Shown here: in pieces, positions 43,194 through 52,023 of the stretch | Layout: the number at the start of each line of letters is the position of its first letter | Position numbering within the stretch: position 1 is the stretch's first letter | Assembly (NCBI GenBank): GCA_963705275.1 | Contig: OY970063.1 | Location: 992,001 to 1,056,000 of the forward strand | DNA length: 64,000 bases | Source: Fen-1135 sp963705275 | GTDB taxonomy: Bacteria > Desulfobacterota > Syntrophia > Syntrophales > UBA2185 | Reading direction: 5' to 3' | Translations under genes and position numbers: made by a program | Notes under the pieces: generated by a model | Seen by the model: only the letters and a program-made list of their open reading frames with translations | The model's database searches: none | What the model was told of the DNA's origin: nothing

Positions 43194-43223
43194 AACATAT
43201 TAATTATACAAGGCTATTGTCAA
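43194..43223 (-). promoter_or_regulatory. Possible promoter of the small membrane-protein operon
   Basis: On the minus strand TTGACA (43223-43218) and TATGTT (43199-43194) with an 18-base spacer, about 90 bases before ATG 43103. The rest of the 340-base gap to the sirtuin gene shows nothing recognisable. Confidence 0.4.
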
Positions 43224-43444
43224 TGTGGATGAATTTATGGCTGGCCTGCAGAGACTTAAAATAGGAGGATTATTTAAAGAAATATTAAACGACGTTGAAT
43301 GAATTGTGCAAAGAGGGGTAAAAAATTCTGAGCACTGTTCTTTGCTTCAAAGAGGATCAGACAAAGACATAAGGCGAATTAAGGAACAGCTTGTGCGGAA
43401 TATCTAGATCGGAGAGAAGTATTGCCGGCAGTCTATGTGAGGCA

Positions 43445-44146
43445 TCATTTGCTTATTTCAAAAAGAGCCGGCAAGGCTCTGCCGGCATTTTCTCGGATGG
43501 CTTTGTCATACAGAGATGACATTTCATTTGGTTCGGGGTTGATTTCTATGCAATAGGCTCCGCTGTCCTTGGCGATTCTGGGAAAGCCTGCTACGGGCCA
43601 GACCACGCCGGATGTGCCGATACTGATAAAAAGATCACATCGCCTGACCATTAGATTAGCTTCGCTGATGACATCCTGATTCAGCATGTCGCCAAACCAT
43701 ACAATATCGGGGCGGAGCCAACTCCCGCATTGGTCGCATTTGTAGCTTTTAAAGGTTTCTCCCATATCCTCGACTATTCCGTGAGTGGGGCAGCGGACGC
43801 GCCAGAGACTGCCGTGCAATTCTGTGACGTTTCGGTTCCCCGCCCGCTGGTGCATTCCGTCGATATTCTGGGTCACTACTCTTACCGGGGGATGGCTCTT
43901 TTCCAGTTCTGCTATAACATGGTGCCCTGAATGCGGTTGGCATGCCAATACTGATCGCCTTCTCAACTCATGGAACTGGAGCACCTTTTGCGGGTCCCTG
44001 TCAAATGCCTCCTGGCAGGCATATTCCTCCCAGTTGTACTGACTCCAGATGCCGCCCCTGCCGCGATAAGTGGGGACGCCGCTTTCGGCAGACATCCCCG
44101 CGCCGGTAAAAAAAACGATGCTTTTATAGTTGTCAGAGAGAGTCAT
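43445..44146 (-). CDS. Sir2 family NAD-dependent protein deacylase
   Basis: A 233-residue sirtuin removing acyl groups from lysines using NAD. Motifs: FFTGAGMSAESGVPTYRG, VTQNIDGMHQRAG, catalytic His in ELHGSLW, and LRPDIVWFGDM. In class III sirtuins such as CobB a Tyr and Arg select succinyl/malonyl groups (FYxxRRR); here the segment reads QFHELRRRSV, keeping the Arg but with His at the Tyr position. The zinc site reads CPTH and CDQC, one Cys replaced by His. Acyl preference is therefore uncertain. Confidence 0.9.
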   Translation of the reverse strand: MTLSDNYKSIVFFTGAGMSAESGVPTYRGRGGIWSQYNWEEYACQEAFDRDPQKVLQFHELRRRSVLACQPHSGHHVIAELEKSHPPVRVVTQNIDGMHQRAGNRNVTELHGSLWRVRCPTHGIVEDMGETFKSYKCDQCGSWLRPDIVWFGDMLNQDVISEANLMVRRCDLFISIGTSGVVWPVAGFPRIAKDSGAYCIEINPEPNEMSSLYDKAIRENAGRALPALFEISK

Positions 44147-44150
44147 TATT

Positions 44151-44486
44151 TTAACCTCTAAGCATCCATTGGTGGACGAACGCTCCTACCAACCACGTAC
44201 CGAAGCTCACGCACAGCACAATCCCGATTGGATAGTGCTTCACAAAAGAGACATAGGCGACCACAAAAAATAGAATGCTCGGAATTATCCCCCAGAGAGC
44301 CGCCTTCGTAAAATCTTCCATAAGCTTGAAATTTCCCGGATTGTCCGAATAAATCCAGACCAGAATAATCACGCTTACAATAGGCATAGTCGCAATTAGA
44401 CCGCTTAGTGCGGGAAAGTTCCTGCCGATCTGCGTGCAGATAATGATGATGGCAACGCTCACTGCTATCTTTACGAAAAATTCCAT
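44151..44486 (-). CDS. DUF3147-like membrane protein
   Basis: A 111-residue protein with four hydrophobic helices: residues 4-18, 27-46, 62-80 and 86-106, with RNFPALSGLIATMPIVSVI as the most distinctive stretch. Resembles DUF3147 small membrane proteins. It ends 4 bases before the sirtuin start on the same strand, so the two are probably co-transcribed. Function unknown. Confidence 0.7.
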   Translation of the reverse strand: MEFFVKIAVSVAIIIICTQIGRNFPALSGLIATMPIVSVIILVWIYSDNPGNFKLMEDFTKAALWGIIPSILFFVVAYVSFVKHYPIGIVLCVSFGTWLVGAFVHQWMLRG

Positions 44487-44530
44487 ACGCCTTCCCTGTA
44501 CTCCGATTTGTCAGGAATAGTTGAAGATGT

Positions 44531-44740
44531 CTATTTGTCCGGCTCTCTAAGTGCGGCATTAGGATTTATGAAAGGATCGTGGGCGCATGCAAAACAATAG
44601 TACGCGGGCCAGACACAGCCGCAACCGGAGCCTATCAATTCGAAGCACGCACACTTTTCACACAGAGATACGGAGCAACCAAGACACTTTACAAAAACTC
44701 TTGTCTTTACACAGATTTCACAAAGAACTTCGTTTTCCAT
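44531..44740 (-). CDS. Cys-rich small protein, B-box-like
   Basis: A 69-residue protein with ten Cys in knuckle patterns (CEIC, CLGC, CEKCACF, CGCVW, CFAC) plus a His, able to bind two zinc ions in a B-box or RING-like way. No other domain. It lies 44 bases upstream of the DUF3147 gene on the same strand. Function unknown. Confidence 0.65.
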   Translation of the reverse strand: MENEVLCEICVKTRVFVKCLGCSVSLCEKCACFELIGSGCGCVWPAYYCFACAHDPFINPNAALREPDK

Positions 44741-44768
44741 AATACTTTTCCGGCCAAATGATCGGGAT

Positions 44769-45341
44769 TCAGCGCATGTAAGTCGTTATCTCCTTGATCC
44801 CCTTCCGGGGAGTCGGTGAAGAAACGGCTGCAGATTTGCCGAGGCATATAAGTGCAATAGGCTCCTTTGCCTGATCGATTTTCAGGATCTTCCTTATCGT
44901 TTCCTTCTCAAAGAGGGTGAACCAGAGGGTCCCTAATCCCAGGGCATGGGCCGCAAGAAGCATGTTCTGAATGGCAGCTGCACACCCGTGCTGGTAAGCG
45001 AGACCTCCTCCTTCCAGGAACATATCCGCTCCCGTCTTCTTAGGGTCTCCGATGACAGCTATGATTGCCGGCGCCTCATTGACGAATCCGATCTTATAAC
45101 GGTCAACCCATTTCCACCCGCTTTTTTCAAACAGGTTTTTTTTGCATTTTTCCGACTCGGTGAATATGTCCTTCTTGATCTCACCATTCGTAACAACGAT
45201 AAATTCCCAGGGCTGGTTATTCGCTGGTGACGGCGCCCATGTACCCGCCTCCAGTATCTGCTCCAGCGCTTCACTGCTCACCGGATCAGGCATAAAATTC
45301 CGGCAGCTTCGCCTTTCCTTCAGTGCGGTGAAAATGTCCAT
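44769..45341 (-). CDS. Nitroreductase family FMN-dependent oxidoreductase
   Basis: A 190-residue flavoenzyme. FMN-binding features: ALKERRSCRNFMPDPVSSEAL (phosphate-binding Arg), WAPSPANNQPWEFIVV and the C-terminal LGTLWFT and ALICLGKS. Could reduce nitroaromatics, quinones or enoate-like compounds. It is one of two nitroreductases in a 2.4 kb flavoprotein neighbourhood. Confidence 0.88.
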   Translation of the reverse strand: MDIFTALKERRSCRNFMPDPVSSEALEQILEAGTWAPSPANNQPWEFIVVTNGEIKKDIFTESEKCKKNLFEKSGWKWVDRYKIGFVNEAPAIIAVIGDPKKTGADMFLEGGGLAYQHGCAAAIQNMLLAAHALGLGTLWFTLFEKETIRKILKIDQAKEPIALICLGKSAAVSSPTPRKGIKEITTYMR

Positions 45342-45583
45342 AACTGTCCCCCTTATCAGAATAGTTGAATCTTACGTATTGACAAAAAGCTTTACAGGTC
45401 ACGTGCGATTGCATGTAACCCTTATAAACTATCGTATAGCTTTATCCAATATTAAAACAAGGAAAAAGTAGCCCAAATTTTGGTGGAAGTATTAACCTGC
45501 TGTTTTACGTCCCTTTAACTACTATTGTATCTCGACGCTTACCCGTTAAGATAGATATAATTTTACATGACGAAGGGGCACTT

Positions 45584-46150
45584 ATGAAAAAGTCATTCGG
45601 CGCGAAAACACTAATATATCCGACGCCTGTATGGGTGATAGGGACATATGACAAGGTCGGCAAGGCTAATGCCATGACCATAGCCTGGGGAGGAGTCTGC
45701 AGTTCCAGTCCTCCGTGCGTGGCTGTTTCAATAAGAAAAGCAACATATACCCATGGCAGCATCTTGGACCGCAAGGCATTCACGGTAAACGTTCCCTCTT
45801 CTGCGCAGGCCAGGATAGCCGATTATCTCGGAATGGTTTCGGGGAGGACTGTGGATAAATTTGCCGCCGCAGAGCTCACTGCCGTAAAGGGTGACAAAGT
45901 TGACGCCCCTTATATACAGGAATTCCCCTTGATTTTGGAGTGCAAGCTCCTGACCTCGAGTGAAATCGGGATCCATACGCATTTCATAGGCGAGATCATG
46001 GATGTCAAAGCCGAAGATTCCGTCATCGGGGAAAATGGCTTGCCGGATATCCTAAAAGTAAGGCCTGTACTCTTTGGCCCGGAGATACAATCCTATTATG
46101 GCGTCGGGAAGCACCTGGGACAAGCTTTCAAAATAGGAAAAGAGATCTGA
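45584..46150 (+). CDS. Flavin reductase-like FMN-binding protein
   Basis: A 188-residue split-barrel flavoprotein of the flavoredoxin/flavin reductase group: IYPTPVWVIGTYDKVGKANAMTIAWGG and CVAVSIRKATYTHGSI near the N-terminus bind FMN, and FTVNVPSSAQA follows. In sulfate reducers and syntrophs, flavoredoxins carry electrons. Transcribed on its own from a promoter in 45342-45583. Confidence 0.88.
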   Translation: MKKSFGAKTLIYPTPVWVIGTYDKVGKANAMTIAWGGVCSSSPPCVAVSIRKATYTHGSILDRKAFTVNVPSSAQARIADYLGMVSGRTVDKFAAAELTAVKGDKVDAPYIQEFPLILECKLLTSSEIGIHTHFIGEIMDVKAEDSVIGENGLPDILKVRPVLFGPEIQSYYGVGKHLGQAFKIGKEI

Positions 46151-46458
46151 TGAGGAGAATAAGTCTATCCATTTTCGCGGCGCTTTGCACTGAGCAGATT
46201 TTTATAAACGAGGCCTGAGAATGTCTGACTAATGTGTAACGGGCTTGTTGAGAGGGCATATCAGGAAGCAAAGGACGTTTGAAAAAAACCCGAGGTCGTG
46301 AGTCGCCATCCTCTCCCTTTCGTCTCATCGGGTTAAGGGTCCCCGGTTCTACCTCCTTTTCCGGGGACCCATGCTATAATCTATATAATCTAATTGAAAA
46401 TCGTTTGTTACAGATACGAGTTAAGGAATAAATTAATTGATCTCAGGAAGGGGTTAAT
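46151..46458. other. Intergenic gap with strong hairpin
   Basis: About 300 bases without a gene. A perfect 10-base inverted repeat GGGTCCCCGG / CCGGGGACCC (46337-46346, 46361-46370; loop 14) is the only feature. It lacks a T run, but TATAAT follows at 46375, so it may sit upstream of or within the promoter of the next gene. Confidence 0.5.
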
Positions 46459-47124
46459 ATGGAATTAAGAACAGCAATCGAAGGAAGGCGGAGCATTAGA
46501 AAATTCAAGGGAAAAGAGATCCCAGGGGAAATGATTCGCGATATACTGGAGACGGCACGCTGGGCTCCGTCCTGGGGCAATACGCAGCTGTGGGAATTTT
46601 ATGTCCTTACAGGAAGACCGCTCGATGATTTCAGAGAGGCTAACCGCCGCTCATTCGTCGACGGTCAAACATTCCCCCTCGATGTCCCCATGCACGAGGT
46701 CTGGCCTGAGCGCCTGAAAGCAAGGTACGGGGAATTGGGAAAGATCATGCTGACTGCCATGAACGTCAAACGTGATGACAAGAACGCCCGCAATAGGCTG
46801 TACGAAGAAATGACCACGCTATTCGGTGCGCCATGCCTTATTGTAGCCTGCATTCCCGGAGACATCCTTGTCGAATATGCCATGCTCGACATAGGCCTCA
46901 TTATCCAGACCATATGCCTTCTCGCCTATGACAAGGGCATCGGAACCTGCATAATGGCCATGTCTATCCGCAATCCGGGACTCCTCCGCAAGATTCTATC
47001 CGTTCCGGCAGATCGGAAAATCGTCATAGGGGTAGCCATGGGATATCCGGATGAAAACTTTCCTCTCAATAACTTTGAAAGAAAAAGGGCGGATGTTAGC
47101 GAATACATTAAGTGGGTTGGCTAA
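46459..47124 (+). CDS. Nitroreductase family protein
   Basis: A 221-residue FMN enzyme: TAIEGRRSIRKFKGKEIPGEM, ARWAPSWGNTQLWEFYVLTG and the C-terminal KGIGTCIMAM and VIGVAMGYPDENFPLN, as expected for the family. AGGAAGGGG lies upstream of ATG 46459. It is convergent with the flavodoxin-type gene, 15 bases apart. Substrate unknown. Confidence 0.88.
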   Translation: MELRTAIEGRRSIRKFKGKEIPGEMIRDILETARWAPSWGNTQLWEFYVLTGRPLDDFREANRRSFVDGQTFPLDVPMHEVWPERLKARYGELGKIMLTAMNVKRDDKNARNRLYEEMTTLFGAPCLIVACIPGDILVEYAMLDIGLIIQTICLLAYDKGIGTCIMAMSIRNPGLLRKILSVPADRKIVIGVAMGYPDENFPLNNFERKRADVSEYIKWVG

Positions 47125-47139
47125 AAGAGACATGGCGTC

Positions 47140-47715
47140 TCATGCCCGGACTTTTTTTAAAAGCCACCCCATGTTCTCCCCGAGGGTCTTCATGGTCTGT
47201 ACGCCCTCTTCATCCTTCAAGACTTCCCCCGGATCCCTCCCAATTGCTATATTCCAATAGCTCGAACCGGGAATCATCATCTGCATATAGTGGAGAAACA
47301 GCATGATGGAGTTGAACGCAGGGATTGCCCCTGCCCTGCGGACGGCAACTACGCCTGCCCCGACCTTGTGCTTGAACATGTAGTCATTTGCACGCGCGAC
47401 AAAGCCGCATCTTTCGATAAACGCCCTCATACCGGATGTGACATCGGCGAAATATGTCGGCGACCCCAGGATTACTCCGTCTGCCTGCAACATTTTCTCG
47501 ATAATGTCATTGAGCATATCCTTGTCAACAGAGCACCTGCGGTTTTTATTCTTGAAACACTTATAGCAGGCAATACATCCTGCAATCGGATGCCCTGCAA
47601 GCTGTATCAATTCCGTCTCAATTCCTTCTTTTTTCAACTCATCGAAAACCAGGTTGATAAGAATTGCCGTATTGCCGTCTTTGCGGGCGCTTCCGTTCAA
47701 CGCTACTACTTTCAT
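47140..47715 (-). CDS. NADPH-dependent FMN reductase / flavodoxin-like protein
   Basis: A 191-residue protein from ATG 47715 (AGGAGG upstream), since family homology starts with MKVVALNGSARKDGNTAIL, the FMN phosphate loop. Also GCIACYKCFKNKNRRCSVDKD (Cys-rich insertion typical of iron-sulfur flavoproteins) and GSPTYFADVTSGMRAFIER. The CxxC plus further Cys suggests an iron-sulfur flavoprotein of the kind found in anaerobes. Confidence 0.88.
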   Translation of the reverse strand: MKVVALNGSARKDGNTAILINLVFDELKKEGIETELIQLAGHPIAGCIACYKCFKNKNRRCSVDKDMLNDIIEKMLQADGVILGSPTYFADVTSGMRAFIERCGFVARANDYMFKHKVGAGVVAVRRAGAIPAFNSIMLFLHYMQMMIPGSSYWNIAIGRDPGEVLKDEEGVQTMKTLGENMGWLLKKVRA

Positions 47716-48206
47716 TATGATCCTCCTTCGTTTAAGATGCATTGCACATATGCATTGCTTTCTTAGACAGTTTTCTTTAAAAATACAAGGGGGAAAGAGC
47801 AACTGACAAACTTCGTTAGTACTGTCTTCTGATTTCGTTTGTTAAGGAAAATCGTGAGTATCGAATCAGGAGAGGAGAACCACCCTCTTATGGTCGTATT
47901 GCTCGGATTTAATGCATAAAAAGCAACTTCTTATCAGGTCATTCTTTCATTGGCGCAGAATACTGCCCAGCCGACGGGTTGACCTCGCAAGAGCCATTTT
48001 TATCAAGAAACATTAATCTTTACTTTCTGCCGCTGGTAGGTTTTGGCTACCATTATGACTTCATTTTTTTATTATTCAGTTAAGCGATCTAATAGGGTAT
48101 CGTTAAAAAATAAAGGAGTTCATCTGTTGCGCACGATAGGTGAGGTGTGCTCCATCCTAAAGCGAGCAAAGCTTGCGATTTGCATTTATTACCAAAGGCT
48201 TTTTGT
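47716..48206. other. Intergenic gap before the Cys-rich cluster
   Basis: About 490 AT-rich bases. AAAGGAG at 48111-48117 is followed by TTG 48127 and a 30-codon frame that ends inside the next gene's start, a possible leader. Nothing else is supported. Confidence 0.35.
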
Positions 48207-48719
48207 ATGCGGCATGTGAGCGGTCATGGCAAGGGAAAGGTCGGCGTCATACTGCAGATTGCGGCTATGGTCATGCTACTCTGTATGCCTCATTTGCCTC
48301 TTCTGGCCCATACCCTGGCTGTCCCAGCGCAACCGGGGCGCTGTGCCATGGACCACCGTATCTGCCGATGTTCGCCGGAGAGAATTGCCTTGCGCACTTG
48401 TTGCTGCTTTAAAAGCATGAAGCGCGCTGAAACATCCGTCAAGCTGCGATGTCATGATTTGCGAGCCAAGCCTCATGAACAGCACGACCTCGATGAGGAT
48501 ATCCCACGCGCTTCCCACAGGTTGAGTTCCCTGCCGTGCGGCCAGGATCCCCAGTTGATTTCGCATGCAACCTCGGAGATGAAATACGTGCGTTCGGCCC
48601 TGGCGCCGCTGCTGACGCATAGGTTGGTGCCTTATAATATACCTCACCGCGGGAACAGCTATCACAGCCCGTCCCTGGAACCTCTCGTTCCACCCCCGGA
48701 AACCTCTGCTTTCGTCTGA
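48207..48719 (+). CDS. Exported Cys/His-rich protein, copper-cluster type
   Basis: A 170-residue protein. A hydrophobic export signal (VGVILQIAAMVMLLCMPHLPLLA) is followed by the dense Cys pattern CAMDHRICRCSPERIALRTCCCF, then a His/Pro-rich tail. In-frame sequence extends to 48147, but MRHVSGHGKGKV at 48207 gives a better signal-peptide start. Proteins with this CxxCxC...CCC pattern occur next to copper-handling and NosL-like genes in deltaproteobacteria, and a NosL-like gene lies 400 bases downstream, so metal binding is likely. Exact role unknown. Confidence 0.6.
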   Translation: MRHVSGHGKGKVGVILQIAAMVMLLCMPHLPLLAHTLAVPAQPGRCAMDHRICRCSPERIALRTCCCFKSMKRAETSVKLRCHDLRAKPHEQHDLDEDIPRASHRLSSLPCGQDPQLISHATSEMKYVRSALAPLLTHRLVPYNIPHRGNSYHSPSLEPLVPPPETSAFV

Positions 48720-49000
48720 TTCCCGCCAGATATTTGTCTTTCGATACGGTTTGACAGTACCCTTACCGGTATGGTCATGCACCATAAGGGTGCAGTTTCG
48801 TATCCTATGATACGCAGATCAACACTCTTATGACGGGAAGAAGCGATTTAATACAAAACAGCAAATCTCTAGAAGTAACCAGCGAAGGCGCTGTCAGTGC
48901 TTTCCTTGCTGTCATGAGGAGTTCTGCGCGACACTCTTGCCTGGTTAATTCTTAATACGTTCCGGGACATCTCAGGATTACTAATAAGGAAGGAAATCAT

Positions 49001-49105
49001 ATGCGAAAAATAGTAACTTGTTTGATATGGATTACCAAAAGCCACATGAGCCCGTGCGTGCCGGCCATTGAGAAAGCAAACATTTATGCCAGATGTATCT
49101 TATAG
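49001..49105 (+). CDS. Short leader-like ORF before the NosL-like gene
   Basis: A 34-codon frame (start MRKIVTCLIW, stop TAG 49103-49105) with AAGGAAGGAAATC just before the ATG, ending 15 bases before the NosL-like gene, whose own Shine-Dalgarno overlaps the stop region. The peptide has three Cys and no recognised domain. It could be a regulatory leader peptide or chance. Confidence 0.35.
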   Translation: MRKIVTCLIWITKSHMSPCVPAIEKANIYARCIL

Positions 49106-49120
49106 AGAGGAGGAGATGAC

Positions 49121-49639
49121 ATGAAAAGAATATTGGTTTATTCCGTATTGGCAGTATTTTGTCTACTGCCTGTGGGCGCTCTTTGGGCGCTCGACAAGGA
49201 TGTCAAGGAAATGCCCGCATGCAAGCATTGCGGCATGAGCAGAGATACCTTCGCACACAGCAGGATGTTGATTGAATATGAAGACGGTTCAACAGTTGCC
49301 GCCTGCAGCCTCCACTGCGCCGCCCTTGATCTCGCCCTTAACTTGGATAAGGCGCCGAAGGCCATCCGTGTGGCGGATTACAACACAAAAGAATTGATCA
49401 ATGCGGAAACAGCGACATGGGTCATCGGGGGCAAAAAGCCCGGGGTTATGACAAGGAATGCAAAATGGGCCTTTGCAAAAAAGGAAGATGCGGAGAAATT
49501 CTCTCTGGAAAACAGCGGACGCATCGCCGGATTCGATGAGGCCCTCGAAGCCGCCTACAAGGATCTCGCCAGTGATACTAAGATGATCCGTGAGAAAAGA
49601 AAAATGATGAAGAAAAAAATGATGGAGAAGAAGGGATGA
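49121..49639 (+). CDS. NosL-like exported metal-binding protein
   Basis: A 172-residue protein with a signal peptide (cleavage near ALWA-LD) and the NosL-type motif ACKHCGMSRDTFAHSRM, where the CxxCGM may bind Cu(I), followed by AACSLHCAALDLAL. In NosL, copper is delivered to nitrous oxide reductase; no nos genes are here, so this is more likely a general periplasmic copper or redox-metal chaperone. The C-terminal 20 residues are a Lys/Met-rich tail. Confidence 0.8.
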   Translation: MKRILVYSVLAVFCLLPVGALWALDKDVKEMPACKHCGMSRDTFAHSRMLIEYEDGSTVAACSLHCAALDLALNLDKAPKAIRVADYNTKELINAETATWVIGGKKPGVMTRNAKWAFAKKEDAEKFSLENSGRIAGFDEALEAAYKDLASDTKMIREKRKMMKKKMMEKKG

Positions 49640-49873
49640 TGCGCGCGGAAGGACTTAACCCGGATAGCTCCGCAAAACTTCCTATATGGTACCTGCCTGG
49701 CTTTCTGCTTTTGGTCTCACCTGCAGAGGCAGCGGAAAGATGAATAATGGGAGTTCCTATCAAGAATAGCCAAATCAAATTGTCTTGACAGGTTGGGAGA
49801 TATACTCTATTTTTTGGCGACGTTAGAAATATCATCGTCAATTTCCAAGAAATACTGTCTGGAGGAGAATGAA

Positions 49874-50266
49874 ATGAAGAAAGCATTAACGATCGGTATG
49901 GCGATCCTTTTATGTCTGGTTATGACTGGCATAGCCTTTGGGGCGCTCAAGGACGGCCAGATGAAGCTAAAAGTGGGAGATGAAGTGTATGTTTGCGGTT
50001 GCGGCGATGCTTGCCCCTGTCTAACCATGTCAAAAAACCAGGGTAAATGCTCTTGCGGCAAGGATCTGGTTAAGGCCAAAGTCACCAAGGTTGAAAAAGG
50101 TAAGGCCACAGTAATGGTAAACGGCAAGGAGCAGATATTCCCGACTAAGGGAAAATACGCCTGTGCATGTGGGCCAAAGTGCAACTGCGATACGATAAGC
50201 CAGAGCCCCGGAAAATGCGGCTGCGGCTCTGAAATGAAGCCTGTCGAAGGAGGAAAAGCCAAGTAA
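49874..50266 (+). CDS. Exported Cys-rich protein with two CxCG clusters
   Basis: A 130-residue protein from ATG 49874 with GGAGGA 7 bases upstream. Signal peptide residues 1-23 (LTIGMAILLCLVMTGIAFG). Two similar Cys-rich halves, VYVCGCGDACPCLTMSKNQGKC and YACACGPKCNCDTISQSPGKC, each followed by an SCG/GCG turn, appear to be an internal duplication around a strand-rich core. Likely periplasmic binding of copper, zinc or another soft metal; function unproven. Confidence 0.72.
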   Translation: MKKALTIGMAILLCLVMTGIAFGALKDGQMKLKVGDEVYVCGCGDACPCLTMSKNQGKCSCGKDLVKAKVTKVEKGKATVMVNGKEQIFPTKGKYACACGPKCNCDTISQSPGKCGCGSEMKPVEGGKAK

Positions 50267-51111
50267 CATTAAACCTGAAGCCTGGATGTATTCTCAAAAA
50301 GAAATTCGCAGATTTTGAAGGTGCTGCCCCGATTCCTCATGAGGCCAGGACGTGGGGAAGAGGGACAGCTGATCATGGAACACCATCAGATGATACAGTT
50401 CGAATGTTAATCCTCGCTTGATTTGAAAATTGATAGTTGTGTAGTTGTTGGTTTAGCAGACAATCGGCCTCTTCCTACAACTATGATATTGGTACTCAGC
50501 ACACCTCCATAGTATCTCCATCGCAAATAAATAAGCATGTTCGCTATAATAGAAGCGGCTCTTTATTTATCCCGTCAAGAAATTTTTCTGCCCGCGATTA
50601 TACATGGCATAATTTGTGCGGAAGCCCGAAAAAGACGAAAAAATAGCTATTATATTATAACTTACTTATATTATTGCGCTTCTCTCTGCCCATATTTTGT
50701 GCAATTTGGTAGGAATACAGACCAGATAAGCAACGGCTAGAATTATCAACATACTTATCAACAGGTTTATCTACAGGTTTGGGGATTGCGGCTAACAACT
50801 ATCGATTATCCTTTATAATTTTTCGCAAGGAATCCTCTTAGAGTGACGTAGGGTTTCTTGAAGTCAAAAATAAGAGAATGCTCTATATAATTTCATCAGC
50901 TAAAATAGTATAAAATGACATTATGTGACGATAGCCTCATTTCAGAGGAGATGTTTACATAAGAATAAAAAAGCCCCTGCTTGGCCCGGGTAGATTTTAC
51001 AACTGCATGCAAGATAGGGGCTATGGAAGCCTGTAGAAGGGCGCTGCCGGGAGATAAGGTAACCGCGCAAGGCAGTTGAAAGAAGACAGGATACAAGAGG
51101 TGCTCTGAGAG
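50267..51111. other. Intergenic gap, 845 bases
   Basis: AT-rich stretch with no supportable gene. Around 50750-50775 the repeated ACAGGTTTATC TACAGG pattern (TTATCAACAGG, TTATCTACAGG) resembles the DnaA-box-like TTATCCACA only loosely. A terminator-like hairpin on the minus strand at 50965-51022 is listed separately. Confidence 0.4.
50965..51022 (-). terminator. Terminator-like hairpin without an obvious gene
   Basis: Minus strand: AGCCCCT, long loop of about 37 bases, AGGGGCT followed by TTTTTTATT. The only reading frames on that strand just upstream are antisense to the MbfA-like gene. It could end an unrecognised small RNA or be chance. Confidence 0.35.
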
Positions 51112-51984
51112 ATGAATATCACCGAGACGATGCGCAAGAAACTGCTCCGTTTTCAGAAGAATGAAATCACCGAGCATCATATCTATAACAAACTCGCGCG
51201 AACTGTCAAATCACCTGAGAACCAAAAAATTCTTGCAGACATCGCCGATGATGAGTTGCGGCATTATCGAAAGTGGCGTGAATATACCGATCATGATGTA
51301 GAACCTGACAGACTGCGAATCTGGAAATACTATCTGATCAGCCGTATCTTCGGATTCACCTTCGGCCTCAAGCTCTTGGAGAAAGGCGAAGAGGACGCAC
51401 AGGACAGTTACGGACACTTTCGAGAGACAATCCCTGAAGCCGACGCTATCATAAGAAATGAGGGCGAGCACGAGATAGCCCTCCTGGGACTGCTGGATGA
51501 AGAAAGGCTGCGCTACACGGGATCCATGGTGTTGGGTCTGAATGACGCACTTATGGAGATGACGGGGGTGCTCGCCGGTCTCACTTTAGCGTTGCGAGAC
51601 ACAAAGCTTATAGCCCTGGCCGGCTCGATCACCGGCATTGCAGCGGCCTTGTCTATGGGGGCATCCCAGTATCTGGCCACGAAGACGGAAGATACAGCCA
51701 AGAACCCGGTGAGAGCGTCGCTCTACACCGTCGGCGCGTATATGATCACCATCCTGGTCCTGATTGCACCCTACCTGCTCTTGAATAACTTTTATCTCTC
51801 CCTGGGTTGCGCATTTACCGGAGCGGTCTTCATCATAGCTGCTTTTACATACTATATTTCGATTGCGAGGGATCTTCCCTTCAGAAGACATTTTTTCGAG
51901 ATGGCGGGACTGAGTTTTGCTGTGGCTGCTTTCAGTTTTCTAATCGGCTATATCATGCGCGCTTTCCTCGGTGTTGAAGTCTGA
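51112..51984 (+). CDS. mbfA: Membrane-bound ferritin MbfA-like protein (ferritin domain plus VIT1)
   Basis: A 290-residue fusion. Residues 1-145 form a ferritin-like diiron helical bundle (FQKNEITEHHIYNKLA, ADDELRHYRKW, EGEHEIALLGLLDEE); residues 145-290 form a five-helix VIT1/CCC1 iron transporter (VLGLNDALMEMTGVLAGLTLAL, then GAALSMGASQYLATKTE). MbfA proteins export iron and protect against peroxide, normally under Irr or Fur-type control. It fits the peroxide and metal theme of the region (perR-rubrerythrin lie 20 kb away). Confidence 0.88.
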   Translation: MNITETMRKKLLRFQKNEITEHHIYNKLARTVKSPENQKILADIADDELRHYRKWREYTDHDVEPDRLRIWKYYLISRIFGFTFGLKLLEKGEEDAQDSYGHFRETIPEADAIIRNEGEHEIALLGLLDEERLRYTGSMVLGLNDALMEMTGVLAGLTLALRDTKLIALAGSITGIAAALSMGASQYLATKTEDTAKNPVRASLYTVGAYMITILVLIAPYLLLNNFYLSLGCAFTGAVFIIAAFTYYISIARDLPFRRHFFEMAGLSFAVAAFSFLIGYIMRAFLGVEV

Positions 51985-52023
51985 AAACTTCTTCGGCTTG
52001 CTTCTTCTTTTCTTTACTGCAAA

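Noticed and set aside
48276..48785. 169-codon frame on the minus strand over the Cys-rich gene
   Set aside because: The plus strand gives a signal peptide and an ordered Cys pattern, whereas the minus frame gives no domain, signal or Shine-Dalgarno.
50750..50780. Replication-origin-like DnaA boxes (TTATCAACAGG, TTATCTACAGG)
   Set aside because: Only two loose matches, no AT-rich unwinding element with ordered boxes and no dnaA or dnaN nearby.
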